Source: Comamonas fluminis
Lineage (GTDB): Bacteria > Pseudomonadota > Gammaproteobacteria > Burkholderiales > Burkholderiaceae_C
NCBI RefSeq assembly: GCF_019186805.1
Contig: NZ_CP066782.1
Span: 1 to 52,138, forward strand
Direction: 5' to 3'
DNA: 52,138 bases
The notes beneath the pieces were generated by a model. The model worked only from the letters and a program-made list of their open reading frames with translations. It was not told the DNA's origin and made no database searches. The position numbers and the translations under genes are program-made. How positions within the stretch are numbered: the stretch's first letter is position 1; each line of letters opens with the position of its first letter. Positions 35,201 through 43,327 of the stretch are shown in pieces.

Positions 35201-35471
35201 GGAAGATTGCGCCCACCAGGCTGGAGAGCATCAACTTGCGGGGTGTGTTTCGCTTCCCGGTTGACCGCTATGCTGACCAAATCCTGCCTTCGCGGCCAAA
35301 TGCATCGATAACTGGCACCAATGGATGAAACCGACCACGGTTTGACGCCACGAATCGCAGATTTGAAAGTGAACAGGAAAGTCAATGAAATCAACGATCT
35401 ACCAACACCACCTCCGCGCCAGTGCTAGCTTTTCGTACCGTCACTTATTGCACTGAAAACGAGGAGACCCC
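32268..35471 (+). mobile_element. IS1071: IS1071, complete
   Basis: 3,204 bp, bounded by about 110-bp inverted repeats (32268-32377 and 35362-35471) starting GGGGTCTCCTCGTTTTCAGT. The length, ends and single tnpA without resolvase identify IS1071, the Tn3-family element that flanks catabolic genes in Comamonas, Delftia and relatives. The 5-bp flanks (ACGAA and GGCTT) differ, so the copy sits at a rearranged junction rather than a simple insertion. Confidence 0.96.
32413..35328 (+). CDS. tnpA: IS1071 TnpA, Tn3-family transposase
   Basis: 971 residues from the ATG at 32413, the known length for IS1071 TnpA. The N-terminal DUF4158-type domain (LPRDISDFEMKAFFTFDGAERD) is followed by the C-terminal Tn3 DDE domain with VDTHGYTDFAMSHARLLGFD, CPRLKELKQRHLF and the late Glu in ELRRVLNRGEAVNALKRAI. 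It catalyses replicative transposition. The reading frame is intact. Confidence 0.96.
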   Translation: MQGWHTTFLGMRGLPRDISDFEMKAFFTFDGAERDAINARRGDSHKLGLALHIGFLRMSGRLLGAFRVIPVALWRHLGNELGIAAPEVASLRAMYERGRTLFDHQQVACTVLGFQWMSEHQRRSLVRELRDEVARCADRDQLLVRARQWLYKNKLVIVHERAIRTLIAAALAQLEVETGTAIAASVDPATLDRWRASVSELRPDGQTQQSWLWAAPAKHSTRQISEVLERIDLLYTLDVHKHLADIPDLILRRYARRLVSRPPSAGAKIKEPARTVEVACFLRYCLFTTTDQLILMVQRRIADLWRQAAADVPATVNWAAMYKTLLGELVALSAQGAVPDAELRARLEALITETQKRKPPSRASLVREGLIDGIRPVRSLLVAIAKLPWQATGEHPAIEYLAKLQALYLKGSRKLPVEVVAPSLGMIWQVSISSPDRERAFQALEVATLFALRRAVRNGSVWIEHSLSFRGRARLFFTDERWQAESKKHYARLSLPSKAATFLKPLLARVTAGVDAVAAAARSGVLRVDDELHLSPLPAEDEDPEVTKLRAALDHRIGEVQLPEVILAVDAQVRFSWIMLGREPRSTDELLMVYAGIMAHGTSLTAVECARMIPQLSATSIRQAMRWARDERRLSQACQAVLEFMQRHPIAATWGRSDLASSDMMSMETTKRVWQARLDPRRNTPSIGIYSHVKDRWGIFHAQPFVLNERQAGVAIEGVIRQEKLETSQLAVDTHGYTDFAMSHARLLGFDLCPRLKELKQRHLFVPRGTKVPAEIAAVCEANVDVALIEKHWDSLVHLAASVMSGHASAVAALARFGSAAQGDPIYEAGVQLGRLLRTAFLADYFVKDAFRNELRRVLNRGEAVNALKRAIYTGRISPAQAKRVDEMQAVADALSLMANIVMAWNTSQMQAVLDRWSNRRQVIPPELIGKIAPTRLESINLRGVFRFPVDRYADQILPSRPNASITGTNG

Positions 35472-35531
35472 GGCTTTGGCAAAATTCTTGTAAGGGTAGC
35501 GCAAGCGATGCAGCAAGGCTGGAAAAGTTCC

Positions 35532-36617
35532 TCAGAGCTTTCTTTGCGTGAAATTCTTACGCGCACTGCGTAATGGAGCCTTTCTTTGAGATGTAATCGG
35601 CTTAATGCCTATACTTGAAATTAGCTCCTGTGCTGAAGTTAAACTGGCCTGGGAATCACGCAATGCTGATTCAGCATTCTCGGCACGGTTATTCGCACTT
35701 GTAAGCATTTGGTTTAGATTCGCAACCTGAGGTGCATACATAGAAATTCTGATTTCAGATGCGTCAAGCGACGATCTTAATTTGCCAATATCTTCCAGTA
35801 GGCTGTTTATTTTTGCGCGAGATGTTTTCTCAATGGTGTCTTTATCAGACTTGAGTTGATCGTTAATCAGCTTTAGATTTCGTCCTTCATCACGGGCTTG
35901 GTCAATCTGCATTTTTGCAAAATTCACCTCACCGACTAATCGCTTATTCTGATCCGCCATGGAACTGCGTAGAGCTTCCAGCTCAGCTGTAAATCGTTGC
36001 TCAGAATTCTCACGCGCAATGCGTTCTTGCTGAGCACGGGTTTCGGCATCGGCAATCTTTAGTAGTGCGTCTTCCCGGCTTTGCCGTTCAACAGCAAGTT
36101 GTTGCTCAGCATCTGCCCGCCGCTCTTCGGCCCGCTCGCGTTCCTTGTTCGCTTGCTCGATCCGCTTGGAAGCATCGATCTCGATCCGCTCCACCTCATC
36201 ACGGGCACTTTGCAGCTCGCGCCGTACCTGTGTGACGGTAGCTGCTGACTCTTCGCGCAGCTGGTCGAAGCTGGACTGGGCCTCTGTGACCGCCAGCGCC
36301 CAAATGTCCGTCAGTGCCTCACCAACCTTTTCCAGCACCACCTGGGGCAGTTGGGTGCCGGTGATCTGCACAGCACAGCGATCACGAAGTGATTGCCAGA
36401 AGTTTTTGAGATCGCTGTTGATGTCGGTAAGCGAGCCGAGGCGGGTGTACGAGTGCACGACCGTGGCACTTGGATAGATGCCGTACCGAAGGAACAGGAG
36501 CGTAGCTGCCTCACGGGTCAAGTCTGCCCGCTTTGTGTAGCGCTCAGCCAGGCTGTCGATCTCTGCCCGAATCTCTGTTTCGACAACTGGATCAATCTTT
36601 TCACTCTGGCGTGCCAT
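35532..36617 (-). CDS. kfrA: KfrA-like DNA-binding coiled-coil protein
   Basis: 361 residues from the ATG at 36617. The N-terminal KfrA-type domain (residues 1-110: EIRAEIDSLAERYTKRADL, EAATLLFLRYGIYPSATVV) contains an HTH. Residues about 110-330 are a continuous coiled coil rich in Glu, Arg, Gln and Ala. KfrA proteins bind DNA, repress their own promoter and support plasmid partition by forming filamentous assemblies. The paired palindromes upstream (36706-36728) are the likely operator. Its end lies 60 bp from IS1071. Confidence 0.85.
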   Translation of the reverse strand: MARQSEKIDPVVETEIRAEIDSLAERYTKRADLTREAATLLFLRYGIYPSATVVHSYTRLGSLTDINSDLKNFWQSLRDRCAVQITGTQLPQVVLEKVGEALTDIWALAVTEAQSSFDQLREESAATVTQVRRELQSARDEVERIEIDASKRIEQANKERERAEERRADAEQQLAVERQSREDALLKIADAETRAQQERIARENSEQRFTAELEALRSSMADQNKRLVGEVNFAKMQIDQARDEGRNLKLINDQLKSDKDTIEKTSRAKINSLLEDIGKLRSSLDASEIRISMYAPQVANLNQMLTSANNRAENAESALRDSQASLTSAQELISSIGIKPITSQRKAPLRSARKNFTQRKL

Positions 36618-36705
36618 CTGAACCTCACAAATTTGACGAGAAAAACCGTTTCGAGGGTGCTTTTGCCTCTGTGCAGATGCTAAACACGCGGTCAAAAGGT
36701 GTCAA

Positions 36706-36728
36706 GTTATACGTAATATAACGTTATA
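36706..36728. promoter_or_regulatory. Overlapping palindromes upstream of kfrA
   Basis: GTTATA-CGTAA-TATAAC (36706-36722) and the perfect TATAACGTTATA (36717-36728) overlap. They lie about 90 bp upstream of kfrA and 230 bp upstream of the divergent recombinase gene. A KfrA or recombinase-related operator is likely; the rest of 36618-36958 shows no gene. Confidence 0.5.
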
Positions 36729-36958
36729 AAAATAATGATTTAGGGATTGAATTTATGATTACTGCCATAATCGAAAGTAGCTTGTGAGGGGAGCCGAGGG
36801 GCGGTAGAATTCCGTGAAACATCGCCCGCTAAATCACGCGAAAATGGTCAACTTCCAAAGCGAAATCAACGACATAGGTTGCTCGGTCGAAATGTCGTGA
36901 AACACCATCTGGCGCCAATCTGCGCAGGTGATAGGGGTGGGTGAAAAAGGACGAAACC

Positions 36959-38110
36959 ATGACCAATGAGACAAAGCTGCTGGGATTCACACCAGCTGGG
37001 CCAGGCGCCGTTGAGGAGCGCTGGCAGCACGTCGAAGTGGAGGTGATGGACTGGGATCGTGTCGATGATCGCCAGGCGCTCAAAACATGGCTGGACAGCT
37101 ACGCCCACGGGCCAGCGACCACGCTGCGCAATGTCACCAAGGAAGCCGAGCGCTTCCTGCTGTGGATGGAGCATAAGCACGGCGAAAACACGCGGCTGCT
37201 GCCGCTGGCAACTATCAAGGATGCCAATGGGTTTCTTGACTACCTGAACGCCCCCTATGCCCTGCCAAAGCCGCTGTTAGAACGCCATGGCAGGGCCAAG
37301 CAACCCATTGCAGGCCCACTGGCACGATCCAGTATCCGGCAGGCCATAGTCGTGCTGCACAGGATGTTTGAGGCACTGCGCAACCTGCCGGATGAGGCCG
37401 GTAAGCCCTACATCCTCTTCAACCCCTGGAAGCTGGTGAAGGATGGCGCAACGACAGAGGAGCCGAGTGAATTTGATGAGGTCGAAGCCGCCTTCTCCGA
37501 AGAGGAGTGGGCCGCAGTTCAAGAAACCATAGAGCTACTGCCCCAGAACACGGCACGGGAGCAACTTCACTATGCGCGTTCGCGCTGGATCATGCAGCTG
37601 ATGTACCGCACCTGGCTACGTCGTGAGACAGTCGCAAACCTCACCATGGCCGACTTCCAGCAAACCCAGCATGGCTGGATAGTGCGTGTGGTGGGCAAGG
37701 GCGGCAAGAAGAGCAAACTGGTAGCCACTAGCCAGCTGATGCAGGAGCTGAGAGCCTATCGAGTCGCCAACGGCTTACTACCGGAGCCGGGTATCGGGGA
37801 GGTCAGGCCAGCAGTGCTGCCCATCGTCGGCAGTGGTGCGCTCACAGGCCAGGCCATTTACCTGATCTGCAAAACCATCTTTGCTGCGACCGCTGATCGC
37901 ATGGAGGATCTGTCCCCCGTGTCTGCGCAACGGTTGCGTTCTGCTTCACCCCACTGGATGCGGCACACCGGGATCACAGCAGCCATGGAAGCCCATGTGG
38001 ACCCGCGATATGTGCAAGCACAGGCCCAGCATTCAAGCCTCAAGATCACCAATCGGTACGATCACAAGCGCAGGCAGAACTGGCGCGATCAGATGGAAAG
38101 CATGGGATAA
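36959..38110 (+). CDS. Tyrosine recombinase (plasmid resolvase/integrase type)
   Basis: 383 residues from the ATG at 36959. The N-terminal SAM-like core-binding domain is at about residues 40-140. Catalytic residues: Arg in YRTWLRRETVANL, Lys in VVGKGGKKSKLV, HxxR in SPHWMRHTGITAAME, His in AQHSSLKITNRYDH with the Tyr nucleophile in RYD. A role in resolving plasmid dimers is likely, given the position beside kfrA and parA. No obvious core crossover site was recognised. Confidence 0.88.
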   Translation: MTNETKLLGFTPAGPGAVEERWQHVEVEVMDWDRVDDRQALKTWLDSYAHGPATTLRNVTKEAERFLLWMEHKHGENTRLLPLATIKDANGFLDYLNAPYALPKPLLERHGRAKQPIAGPLARSSIRQAIVVLHRMFEALRNLPDEAGKPYILFNPWKLVKDGATTEEPSEFDEVEAAFSEEEWAAVQETIELLPQNTAREQLHYARSRWIMQLMYRTWLRRETVANLTMADFQQTQHGWIVRVVGKGGKKSKLVATSQLMQELRAYRVANGLLPEPGIGEVRPAVLPIVGSGALTGQAIYLICKTIFAATADRMEDLSPVSAQRLRSASPHWMRHTGITAAMEAHVDPRYVQAQAQHSSLKITNRYDHKRRQNWRDQMESMG

Positions 38111-38137
38111 AAAAAAGCCTCGCTGGATCAGCGAGGC
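38109..38137. terminator. Bidirectional terminator
   Basis: GCCTCGCTG / CAGCGAGGC with a three-base loop and a run of eight A on the left, so leftward transcripts from the 38155-39511 operon end in a poly-U tail. The rightward recombinase transcript also meets it. Confidence 0.75.
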
Positions 38138-38154
38138 AGTCTCTGCAGTGCAGC

Positions 38155-38496
38155 TCACGCTTGCATGCGAGCGTTGAGGATGGTCAACATTGCCAGATTA
38201 CGGGCCAGGCCGCGAGCAACCATCTTCTCCAGCGGTTCAGAGGCCAGAGATTCGCAGACGGCTTGAGAAACCCGGCGAGTGTTGATCATGTTGCCGTCTT
38301 CATCGTACATGTCCACGGCAACCCACAAAGCACCTTCCGGGCCTTGGTAGGCCGGTATATCGTTCCAGGTGCTGAGCAAGTCATCCTCAGAGTCAAACAT
38401 GGCAGTAGCCAGCTCGACAGACTCATTCGTTTCGTCATGACTGTAGACCAGTTTGAGAAAGCCAACAGCATGCTCTTGATCGACTTCAACGGTCAT
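38155..38496 (-). CDS. Hypothetical acidic protein of the par operon
   Basis: 113 residues, MTVEVDQEHAVGFLKLVYSH start, with an acidic middle (AMFDSEDDLLSTWNDIP) and a basic, helical C-terminus. No known domain. It is third in the leftward operon after a parA and its small partner, 12 bp apart. It could be a partition accessory or a passenger. Confidence 0.6.
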   Translation of the reverse strand: MTVEVDQEHAVGFLKLVYSHDETNESVELATAMFDSEDDLLSTWNDIPAYQGPEGALWVAVDMYDEDGNMINTRRVSQAVCESLASEPLEKMVARGLARNLAMLTILNARMQA

Positions 38497-38508
38497 GATT
38501 GCCTCCGA

Positions 38509-38808
38509 TTACTCTTTAAGCAACTTCTCAATAATTTCGTTAACAGCCCGCTCTGTGGCGTCAGCGACTATTTGATGCATCGAAAACTCAGAGTTATCAG
38601 AAGCATATTTAAGCCGCGCAGCCTTATATTCAGTCAGGCGTAAATTGAACAATGGAATAGCCCGTTTGTTGTTCAGGCCGTCCCATGGAAAAGTCTGTAC
38701 TTCTTCAGAAACGCCACCGGCAACAAATTCTTCTGGGGTTGTTGGGGGTGCAGTCGTGCGAGGAGGCTTGCTAAATCCAGCCTTCTTTGAAGGGTCAGAT
38801 GTCGTCAT
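38509..38808 (-). CDS. Small putative ParB-like partner of the second ParA
   Basis: 99 residues. The N-terminus is Pro/Thr-rich and unstructured (residues 1-35); the C-terminus (IPLFNLRLTEYKAARLKYAS, MHQIVADATERAVNEIIEKLL) has a strand-helix-helix pattern suited to an RHH DNA binder. It overlaps parA by 14 bp. The layout copies the parA-parB pair at 2.9-3.9 kb although the sequences differ. Confidence 0.65.
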   Translation of the reverse strand: MTTSDPSKKAGFSKPPRTTAPPTTPEEFVAGGVSEEVQTFPWDGLNNKRAIPLFNLRLTEYKAARLKYASDNSEFSMHQIVADATERAVNEIIEKLLKE

Positions 38809-39511
38809 TGAATATCTCCTCGTACAAGCTCATGATTTCCGATTTAGCCTTTGGAGCTGCGTTGGGCATTTCAACAACAGACAAACCAGTGGAGGCTGCA
38901 CGACGATAAATGGCGCGATCATGCAAGACCGTTTCCATAAGCGTAAATTCTGGATAGTCCTTGGCAAAATCACGGGCGTTTTCAGCATCTTTATCGAAAA
39001 CGTGTGTTGAAGCACGATTGATCAGAATGTAAATCTGCAAGCCCGGATTAAAGGACTTAACGTCCGAATGCATCTCTTGGAGCTTTTCCAGCGTCCAAAG
39101 ATCAAACTGACTTGCCTGGATTGGCGTGATCATTTTGGTAGCGCACAACATTGCCGAGCGCAAGCCTTTGTTATCACGGCCACCAGCATCAATCAATACA
39201 TCATTAACACCCGCTGATTTGAGCCAGTAATCAACGGTTGGCTTGACTTCAGAATCAATCTTTTGAACAACGTTGATATGGGGTTGAATGCCCGCCAAGT
39301 CTCTTGTGTCGTTCCAGTCATTCAGCGTTGCTTGCTTGTCTGTATCCAGAACTTGAAGCAGGCCGTTGCCACCATGAGCCAGCAGTCTTTTTTGGCGAAT
39401 AACGGCGATGTTTGCGCACGCCGTTGACTTGCCCGTGCCACCCTTCGAGCCACCAAAAAGGATGACGTTTTGGGTGACAGCTGGTGCGCCAGTGTCGGTA
39501 TCTTTGCTCAC
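38795..39511 (-). CDS. ParA-family ATPase, second partition system
   Basis: 238 residues. Walker A FGGSKGGTGKSTACANIAV, switch region VLDTDKQATLNDW, Walker B equivalent VLIDAGGRDNKGLRS. It belongs to the short ParA/StbB-like group. It is first in a three-gene leftward operon, and its promoter region holds three TGACGTCACG sites spaced exactly 28 bp apart, probably the binding site of its partner. Confidence 0.88.
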   Translation of the reverse strand: MSKDTDTGAPAVTQNVILFGGSKGGTGKSTACANIAVIRQKRLLAHGGNGLLQVLDTDKQATLNDWNDTRDLAGIQPHINVVQKIDSEVKPTVDYWLKSAGVNDVLIDAGGRDNKGLRSAMLCATKMITPIQASQFDLWTLEKLQEMHSDVKSFNPGLQIYILINRASTHVFDKDAENARDFAKDYPEFTLMETVLHDRAIYRRAASTGLSVVEMPNAAPKAKSEIMSLYEEIFNDDI

Positions 39512-39557
39512 ATAAGCCTCCAGGTAGTAGTTGCAGGATCAGTTATAGCACTGGGGA

Positions 39558-39633
39558 TGACGTCACGCTATGCAAATTATAAAAATGACGTCACGTTACA
39601 ACAAAACTAAAAATGACGTCACGTCACGTCACG
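39558..39633. repeat. Three TGACGTCACG sites at exact 28-bp intervals
   Basis: Copies start at 39558, 39586 and 39614, and the last is extended by two more GTCAC units. The spacers are AT-rich. The block lies in the promoter region of the second parA and shares its core with the iteron array at 45.2 kb, suggesting one DNA-binding protein for both. Confidence 0.85.
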
Positions 39634-39653
39634 TTAGAACGGAGGGCGAAAAA

Positions 39654-39692
39654 AAACCCAAGTCACAACAAAATGTTGCGAGCTTGGGTTTC
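39654..39692 (-). terminator. Terminator between two leftward genes
   Basis: AACCCAAG / CTTGGGTTT outer stem with inner CAACA/TGTTG pairing and a run of A on the left (U tail for leftward transcripts). It ends the transcript of the HTH gene that stops at 39704. Confidence 0.65.
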
Positions 39693-39703
39693 CTGGGTGT
39701 TGC

Positions 39704-39997
39704 TCAGGCAGTGACTATTGGCTGAATAGACAGACGCAAGTTCATAGCTCTGAGGATCAAAGTGAGGTTCCTGAGGTCAGGGTTTCCTCGTTCCGAAAGA
39801 GTCCGGTAGATAGACGTTCCATTCAAGTTAGCATCAGTGGCGACTTTGGCAATGCCTCCGTTCGCTATCGCAACTTGACGTACCGCTTGAAGCAGTTCCT
39901 TCTGACTTCCACTTGCGAGGATGCCATCAAGAACAGTTGCTACATCAGACGGGTCATCTGGCAACCCATGAACCAGGGTCGTCCTATCACCTTTCAT
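39704..39997 (-). CDS. HTH antitoxin-like protein of an addiction module
   Basis: 97 residues from the ATG at 39997 (GGGAG seven bases upstream). The segment KELLQAVRQVAIANGGIAKVATDANLNGTSIYRTLSERGNPDLRNLTLILRAMNL is cited here only by its parts: AIANGGIAKVA, NLNGTSIYRTLS and GNPDLRNLTLILRAM. It is the XRE-type HTH of the 'putative addiction module antidote' family. No HigB-like toxin gene is adjacent, so it is an orphan or a pure regulator. Confidence 0.75.
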   Translation of the reverse strand: MKGDRTTLVHGLPDDPSDVATVLDGILASGSQKELLQAVRQVAIANGGIAKVATDANLNGTSIYRTLSERGNPDLRNLTLILRAMNLRLSIQPIVTA

Positions 39998-40137
39998 GTC
40001 AAAGCTCCCGCAAGATAGAAAAGGCATGCACCAGTGAACAAGTCATGGCGCATGGTCGCAAGACACCGGCAAAGCGTGCTTGAGAAGTCCCGTCACAGAA
40101 CGACGGAGATTGTCATACCCGGCGAGCCTGAAATCAA

Positions 40138-40362
40138 TCAGGGTTCGTCGCGTTGTGTCCATTGTTTGCCACGCAGAGCTATCTCTGCAGCTGTGGAGCT
40201 GCGGAAATACTCAGCGGACTCGCGTGAACACGGACCATCATCAGAGCAAGTGCCAATGTAAAAACCAGCAGCCGATTGCAAAACCACAAGTGGCAGTCTT
40301 TTGCCCACGTATTGATAGGCAAGTTTTCCGAACACTGAGTGGTCATTAGAAGTGGAATGCAT
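40138..40362 (-). CDS. Hypothetical small protein
   Basis: 74 residues from the ATG at 40362, chosen because GGAGG stands nine bases upstream. The core LAYQYVGKRLPLVVLQSAAGFYIG then DDGPCSRES suggests a compact alpha/beta protein. The strand RLPLVVLQSAAGFYIGT is the most conserved-looking part. No family recognised. It is separate from its neighbours. Confidence 0.6.
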   Translation of the reverse strand: MHSTSNDHSVFGKLAYQYVGKRLPLVVLQSAAGFYIGTCSDDGPCSRESAEYFRSSTAAEIALRGKQWTQRDEP

Positions 40363-40567
40363 GGTTAGACCTCCATAGTTGTGCCGAAATTGGCATCGTA
40401 TTTGCCTATGTGCATCCTGTGCGTCGTAGTCCAACCGAAGAATGAGCAGAGTTAGATAAGCTGTGCTTAAAGTCCACAACAAAATTAAATATTAAAAAAT
40501 ATAAATTCAGACACTAACTCAAATGAGCGGTGTTAGTATCTCTCATCGATTTTTAACTGGAGCATCA

Positions 40568-40873
40568 ATGACAACACCGACCTACAAGGACTTGCTGAAG
40601 CAAAGAGATGAGCTGGCTGCCCAGATTGAAGAAGCCCGTAAAAGAGAAGTTGGCGATGCCGTAGCCAAGGTTCGGACAATCATTGCCGAATACGAATTGA
40701 CGCCCGATCAGGTTTTTGCCCCCCAACGCAAACGCGCTGTGGATGGTGATGCCCGTGCAAAGGTCGAACCCAAATACATTGATCCTGAAACCCAAAAGAC
40801 TTGGACAGGCCGTGGTAAGCCTCCCGCTTGGATTGCAGGCAAGGATCGCAGCCTTTTCGAGATCAAAGCCTGA
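40568..40873 (+). CDS. H-NS-family xenogeneic silencer
   Basis: 101 residues from the ATG at 40568 with GGAG upstream. Residues 1-50 form the oligomerisation helix (YKDLLKQRDELAAQIEEARK). The C-terminal DNA-binding domain has KYIDPETQKTWTGRGKPPAW, the signature of H-NS of Burkholderiales. Plasmid H-NS copies silence AT-rich foreign DNA and lower the host cost of the plasmid. It is transcribed alone with a strong terminator. Confidence 0.92.
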   Translation: MTTPTYKDLLKQRDELAAQIEEARKREVGDAVAKVRTIIAEYELTPDQVFAPQRKRAVDGDARAKVEPKYIDPETQKTWTGRGKPPAWIAGKDRSLFEIKA

Positions 40874-40889
40874 GTCCTTATTCAAAATG

Positions 40890-40920
40890 AAAATGCCCGA
40901 ATAAATCGGGCATTTTTTAT
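40890..40920. terminator. Bidirectional terminator between H-NS and S49 genes
   Basis: AAATGCCCGA / TCGGGCATTT stem, AATAAA loop and T6. It separates convergent genes. Confidence 0.85.
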
Positions 40921-40935
40921 TGATCAACCAAGAAG

Positions 40936-41967
40936 CTATTCGAGCCTAGGCGCAAAGGCCTCCGTTACTCCAATACGGATAGCCATAGACAACTTAGAGA
41001 ATACAGAGTCGCTGAAAGAACTAGAAAACAGACCTGAGTTTTTAGCTCCCGGCCCAAAATCGTAAGTCTGAGCGTCATCATATTTAGCTTGAATAGATTC
41101 GATGGTGCCCAGCTCATCAATTAGGCCCAAAGTTTTAGCATTCTCACCATCCCAAATCTCGCCCGTATCGTATTTCACGCCTGGCTGAAGCTTGCTGGCA
41201 CGCAGTTGAGCCATTTCAGTAGCAAACCGGCCACCCATCAAATTGACAATGGATTGGGCTTTCTCCTCGGCCTCTTTAGTGGGGGCAATGAAGGGGTTCA
41301 GCATGGCCTTCAGCTCACCGCTGGCGTACACCTTCTGTTGGACGTCATAACGCTCCAAGGCCTTGTGCACGTCCCAGGCCGACATGACGGCCCCGATGGA
41401 ACCCACCATGGAATAGCGCCCAGCAATGATTTTGTCGGCATGCAAGGCAATCATGTACGCCGCACTGGCGCCGACGTTCTGGATCACCGCATAGACCGGC
41501 TTCTTGTGCTTCTTCTTGAGTTCGTCCAACACATAGTTGATTCGCTCCGCTTCGACCGGGGCACCGCCTGGGCTGTCGATGGCGAGCACCACGGCAACCG
41601 TGTTTTTGCGCTCGAAAGCCTTCCGTAGTGCAGGAACGATCTTCTCAGCTGATGCGAGCGTGGTATTCATGATGCTGCCTTCCACCCGCACAATCGCAAC
41701 GATGGGATCGCTAGGAATGATCTGCACCCCCCCAGTCTTCGCCTCAAACGAGATGTAGAAGATCAGACCGACCAAAAAGAAAGCGGCGAACCCGGCACGC
41801 TTGATCCAGGTCCACCGCCTATTGCTACGTCGTTCCTTGATCAAATCACTCAGAACTGCATTGGCAAGAGCGGTCTGCAGTTTGGGGTCATCGGGCAAGT
41901 CCTCGACCGAAACAGAGGAAGCTGAGCTTCCCCCCCTCTTGCTAAAAAGTGAGCGAAGGAAGCCCAT
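40936..41967 (-). CDS. S49-family signal peptide peptidase-like protein
   Basis: 343 residues. One N-terminal transmembrane helix (about residues 55-75, AGFAAFFLVGLIFYISF), then the S49 domain: VAVVLAIDSPGGAPVEAERI, the Ser nucleophile in NVGASAAYMIALHADKI, SIGAVMSAWDV and the general-base Lys in ASGELKAMLNPF. It should be an inner-membrane protease facing the periplasm, degrading signal or misfolded peptides. It lies last in an apparent operon with parB, parR and parM, an unusual partner for segregation genes. Confidence 0.88.
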   Translation of the reverse strand: MGFLRSLFSKRGGSSASSVSVEDLPDDPKLQTALANAVLSDLIKERRSNRRWTWIKRAGFAAFFLVGLIFYISFEAKTGGVQIIPSDPIVAIVRVEGSIMNTTLASAEKIVPALRKAFERKNTVAVVLAIDSPGGAPVEAERINYVLDELKKKHKKPVYAVIQNVGASAAYMIALHADKIIAGRYSMVGSIGAVMSAWDVHKALERYDVQQKVYASGELKAMLNPFIAPTKEAEEKAQSIVNLMGGRFATEMAQLRASKLQPGVKYDTGEIWDGENAKTLGLIDELGTIESIQAKYDDAQTYDFGPGAKNSGLFSSSFSDSVFSKLSMAIRIGVTEAFAPRLE

Positions 41968-41987
41968 GACATTCTCCCGTTTCTAAG

Positions 41988-42923
41988 TTACGCCACCAGA
42001 GCCTGCTGAGCCTCGTTAGTTGCTTCAGCCGCATTGGTGTTGGCATCGGCTTCCAGCTTGTCAAGGTCAGCCAGCATGGCAACCAATTTTTCACGCAAAG
42101 TAGGTTCGATGCTCGCAAAAGCTGGGTCGGAACGCACTTCACGCAACGTGGCAAACATGTTTGGTGCAGCCTTCTCCACTGACCGCTTGAAAGCAACATG
42201 AGGCAGCAAAGAACGCGAAACTCGTGCCTTGCCCACTGCCTGTGCTTTCGCCAGAGCTGCTTGAAGAACTTCAAACGCCTTAGCACCATGCTTGCGCAGT
42301 ACTTCGATGGCATCAGCCGCAACGACCTCCTCATTGATGACCATCTCGCGTACACGACGTTCGGCGCCAACCAAGAGCAGCAGAGCATCGTGATAGCTAG
42401 GCGAAATGTCCAAACGCTTGCAGATCGCTTCCTTGTCCACGTTGTACGAAACAAGGCGTTTTACCGTGATGCCCAGCTCATAGGGTGTCAGCTCTTCGCG
42501 GTTGTTGTTGTGCTGAACAAACCCGAAAGTCAGGTCTTCCAGCGTTGTGCCCTCCGCGCAAGGCACGGCAGGGATAGGACCTAGTGCCTCGCCCTCGGAA
42601 GTTGCCAAGTCGTAAGCATCCAAGCGACGGTGCCCGTCAGTGAGCATGTAGACGTCTTCGCCGTCCATGCGAGCAACGTACACCTCGATTGGCTCAGACT
42701 GATAAAAGCCCTCGCTCTTCATCGAGTCCGCAAGCACGCGAACACGCTTGATGTAACGAGGAGACTGCTTCATCCGAGGGTTGAAGTTCGGGATGATGCG
42801 AATCTTGTCACGGGGGATTTGCCACAAATCGCGGCTACCCGCACCGGCACTCTTGGCAGCGGCCTTACGGCTACCAGGCACAAGAACCAACTCAAACTCT
42901 TCAAAAGACTTCTGATCGTTCAT
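41988..42923 (-). CDS. parB: ParB/KorB-like DNA-binding protein
   Basis: 311 residues from the ATG at 42923 (GGAGG upstream). The ParB/Srx domain is at about residues 40-140 (IIPNFNPRMKQSP, YMLTDGHRRLDAYDLA, VQHNNNREELTPYELG), then the HTH (VDKEAICKRLDISPSYHDALLLL), then a helical C-terminus. The R-type CTPase motif appears as DGHRRLDAY. No ParA follows it directly, so it may serve the ParM system or the ParA at 38.8 kb. Confidence 0.82.
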   Translation of the reverse strand: MNDQKSFEEFELVLVPGSRKAAAKSAGAGSRDLWQIPRDKIRIIPNFNPRMKQSPRYIKRVRVLADSMKSEGFYQSEPIEVYVARMDGEDVYMLTDGHRRLDAYDLATSEGEALGPIPAVPCAEGTTLEDLTFGFVQHNNNREELTPYELGITVKRLVSYNVDKEAICKRLDISPSYHDALLLLVGAERRVREMVINEEVVAADAIEVLRKHGAKAFEVLQAALAKAQAVGKARVSRSLLPHVAFKRSVEKAAPNMFATLREVRSDPAFASIEPTLREKLVAMLADLDKLEADANTNAAEATNEAQQALVA

Positions 42924-42953
42924 GACAACCTCCGACAGTGAGGGCAACCTTGA

Positions 42954-43325
42954 TTAGCGCTCGTCCTCGAACATGCGCTGTGAGCTGGAACTGAAGCCAT
43001 CCCTGGCTCCACGTTGAGGCGGTTCTACTGGCCCAGGTGCAGCTGTGCTACCTGCAGCCTTCCCACCAGAGGCATCTGGCCGGTTTTGCATCATTGCGTC
43101 AGCCTTAGCCACCGCCTCTTCAAGAGACAAACCTTGGTCTATGAGGCCTAGGAGAACACGCGCACCGATCTTCATAGCAGCCAGAGTGACCGTGTTGCCC
43201 TGGCCCCACTTTGTCTCCTGCAGCAGTCGCTCAATCTCCGCGTATTCAGTCGTGGGCAGCTTGTAGCTGCTGACAATCCGCGTGACAGCCTTTTCATCGC
43301 TCTTGGCGCGAATCCAGCCACTCAT
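42954..43325 (-). CDS. ParR-like partner of ParM
   Basis: 123 residues starting 2 bp after parM. The N-terminal half (DEKAVTRIVSSYKLPTTEYAEIE, VTLAAMKIGARVLLGLID) is helical with a short strand and fits RHH-type ParR proteins in size and place; the last 40 residues are Gly/Ser/Pro-rich and acidic, the part of ParR that contacts ParM. The identification is by synteny (parC-parM-parR). Confidence 0.65.
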   Translation of the reverse strand: MSGWIRAKSDEKAVTRIVSSYKLPTTEYAEIERLLQETKWGQGNTVTLAAMKIGARVLLGLIDQGLSLEEAVAKADAMMQNRPDASGGKAAGSTAAPGPVEPPQRGARDGFSSSSQRMFEDER

Positions 43326-43327
43326 AG

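Noticed and set aside
32268..35471. Missing resolvase gene in the Tn3-type element
   Set aside because: IS1071 naturally has no resolvase and the 3,204-bp length is complete, so nothing has been lost.
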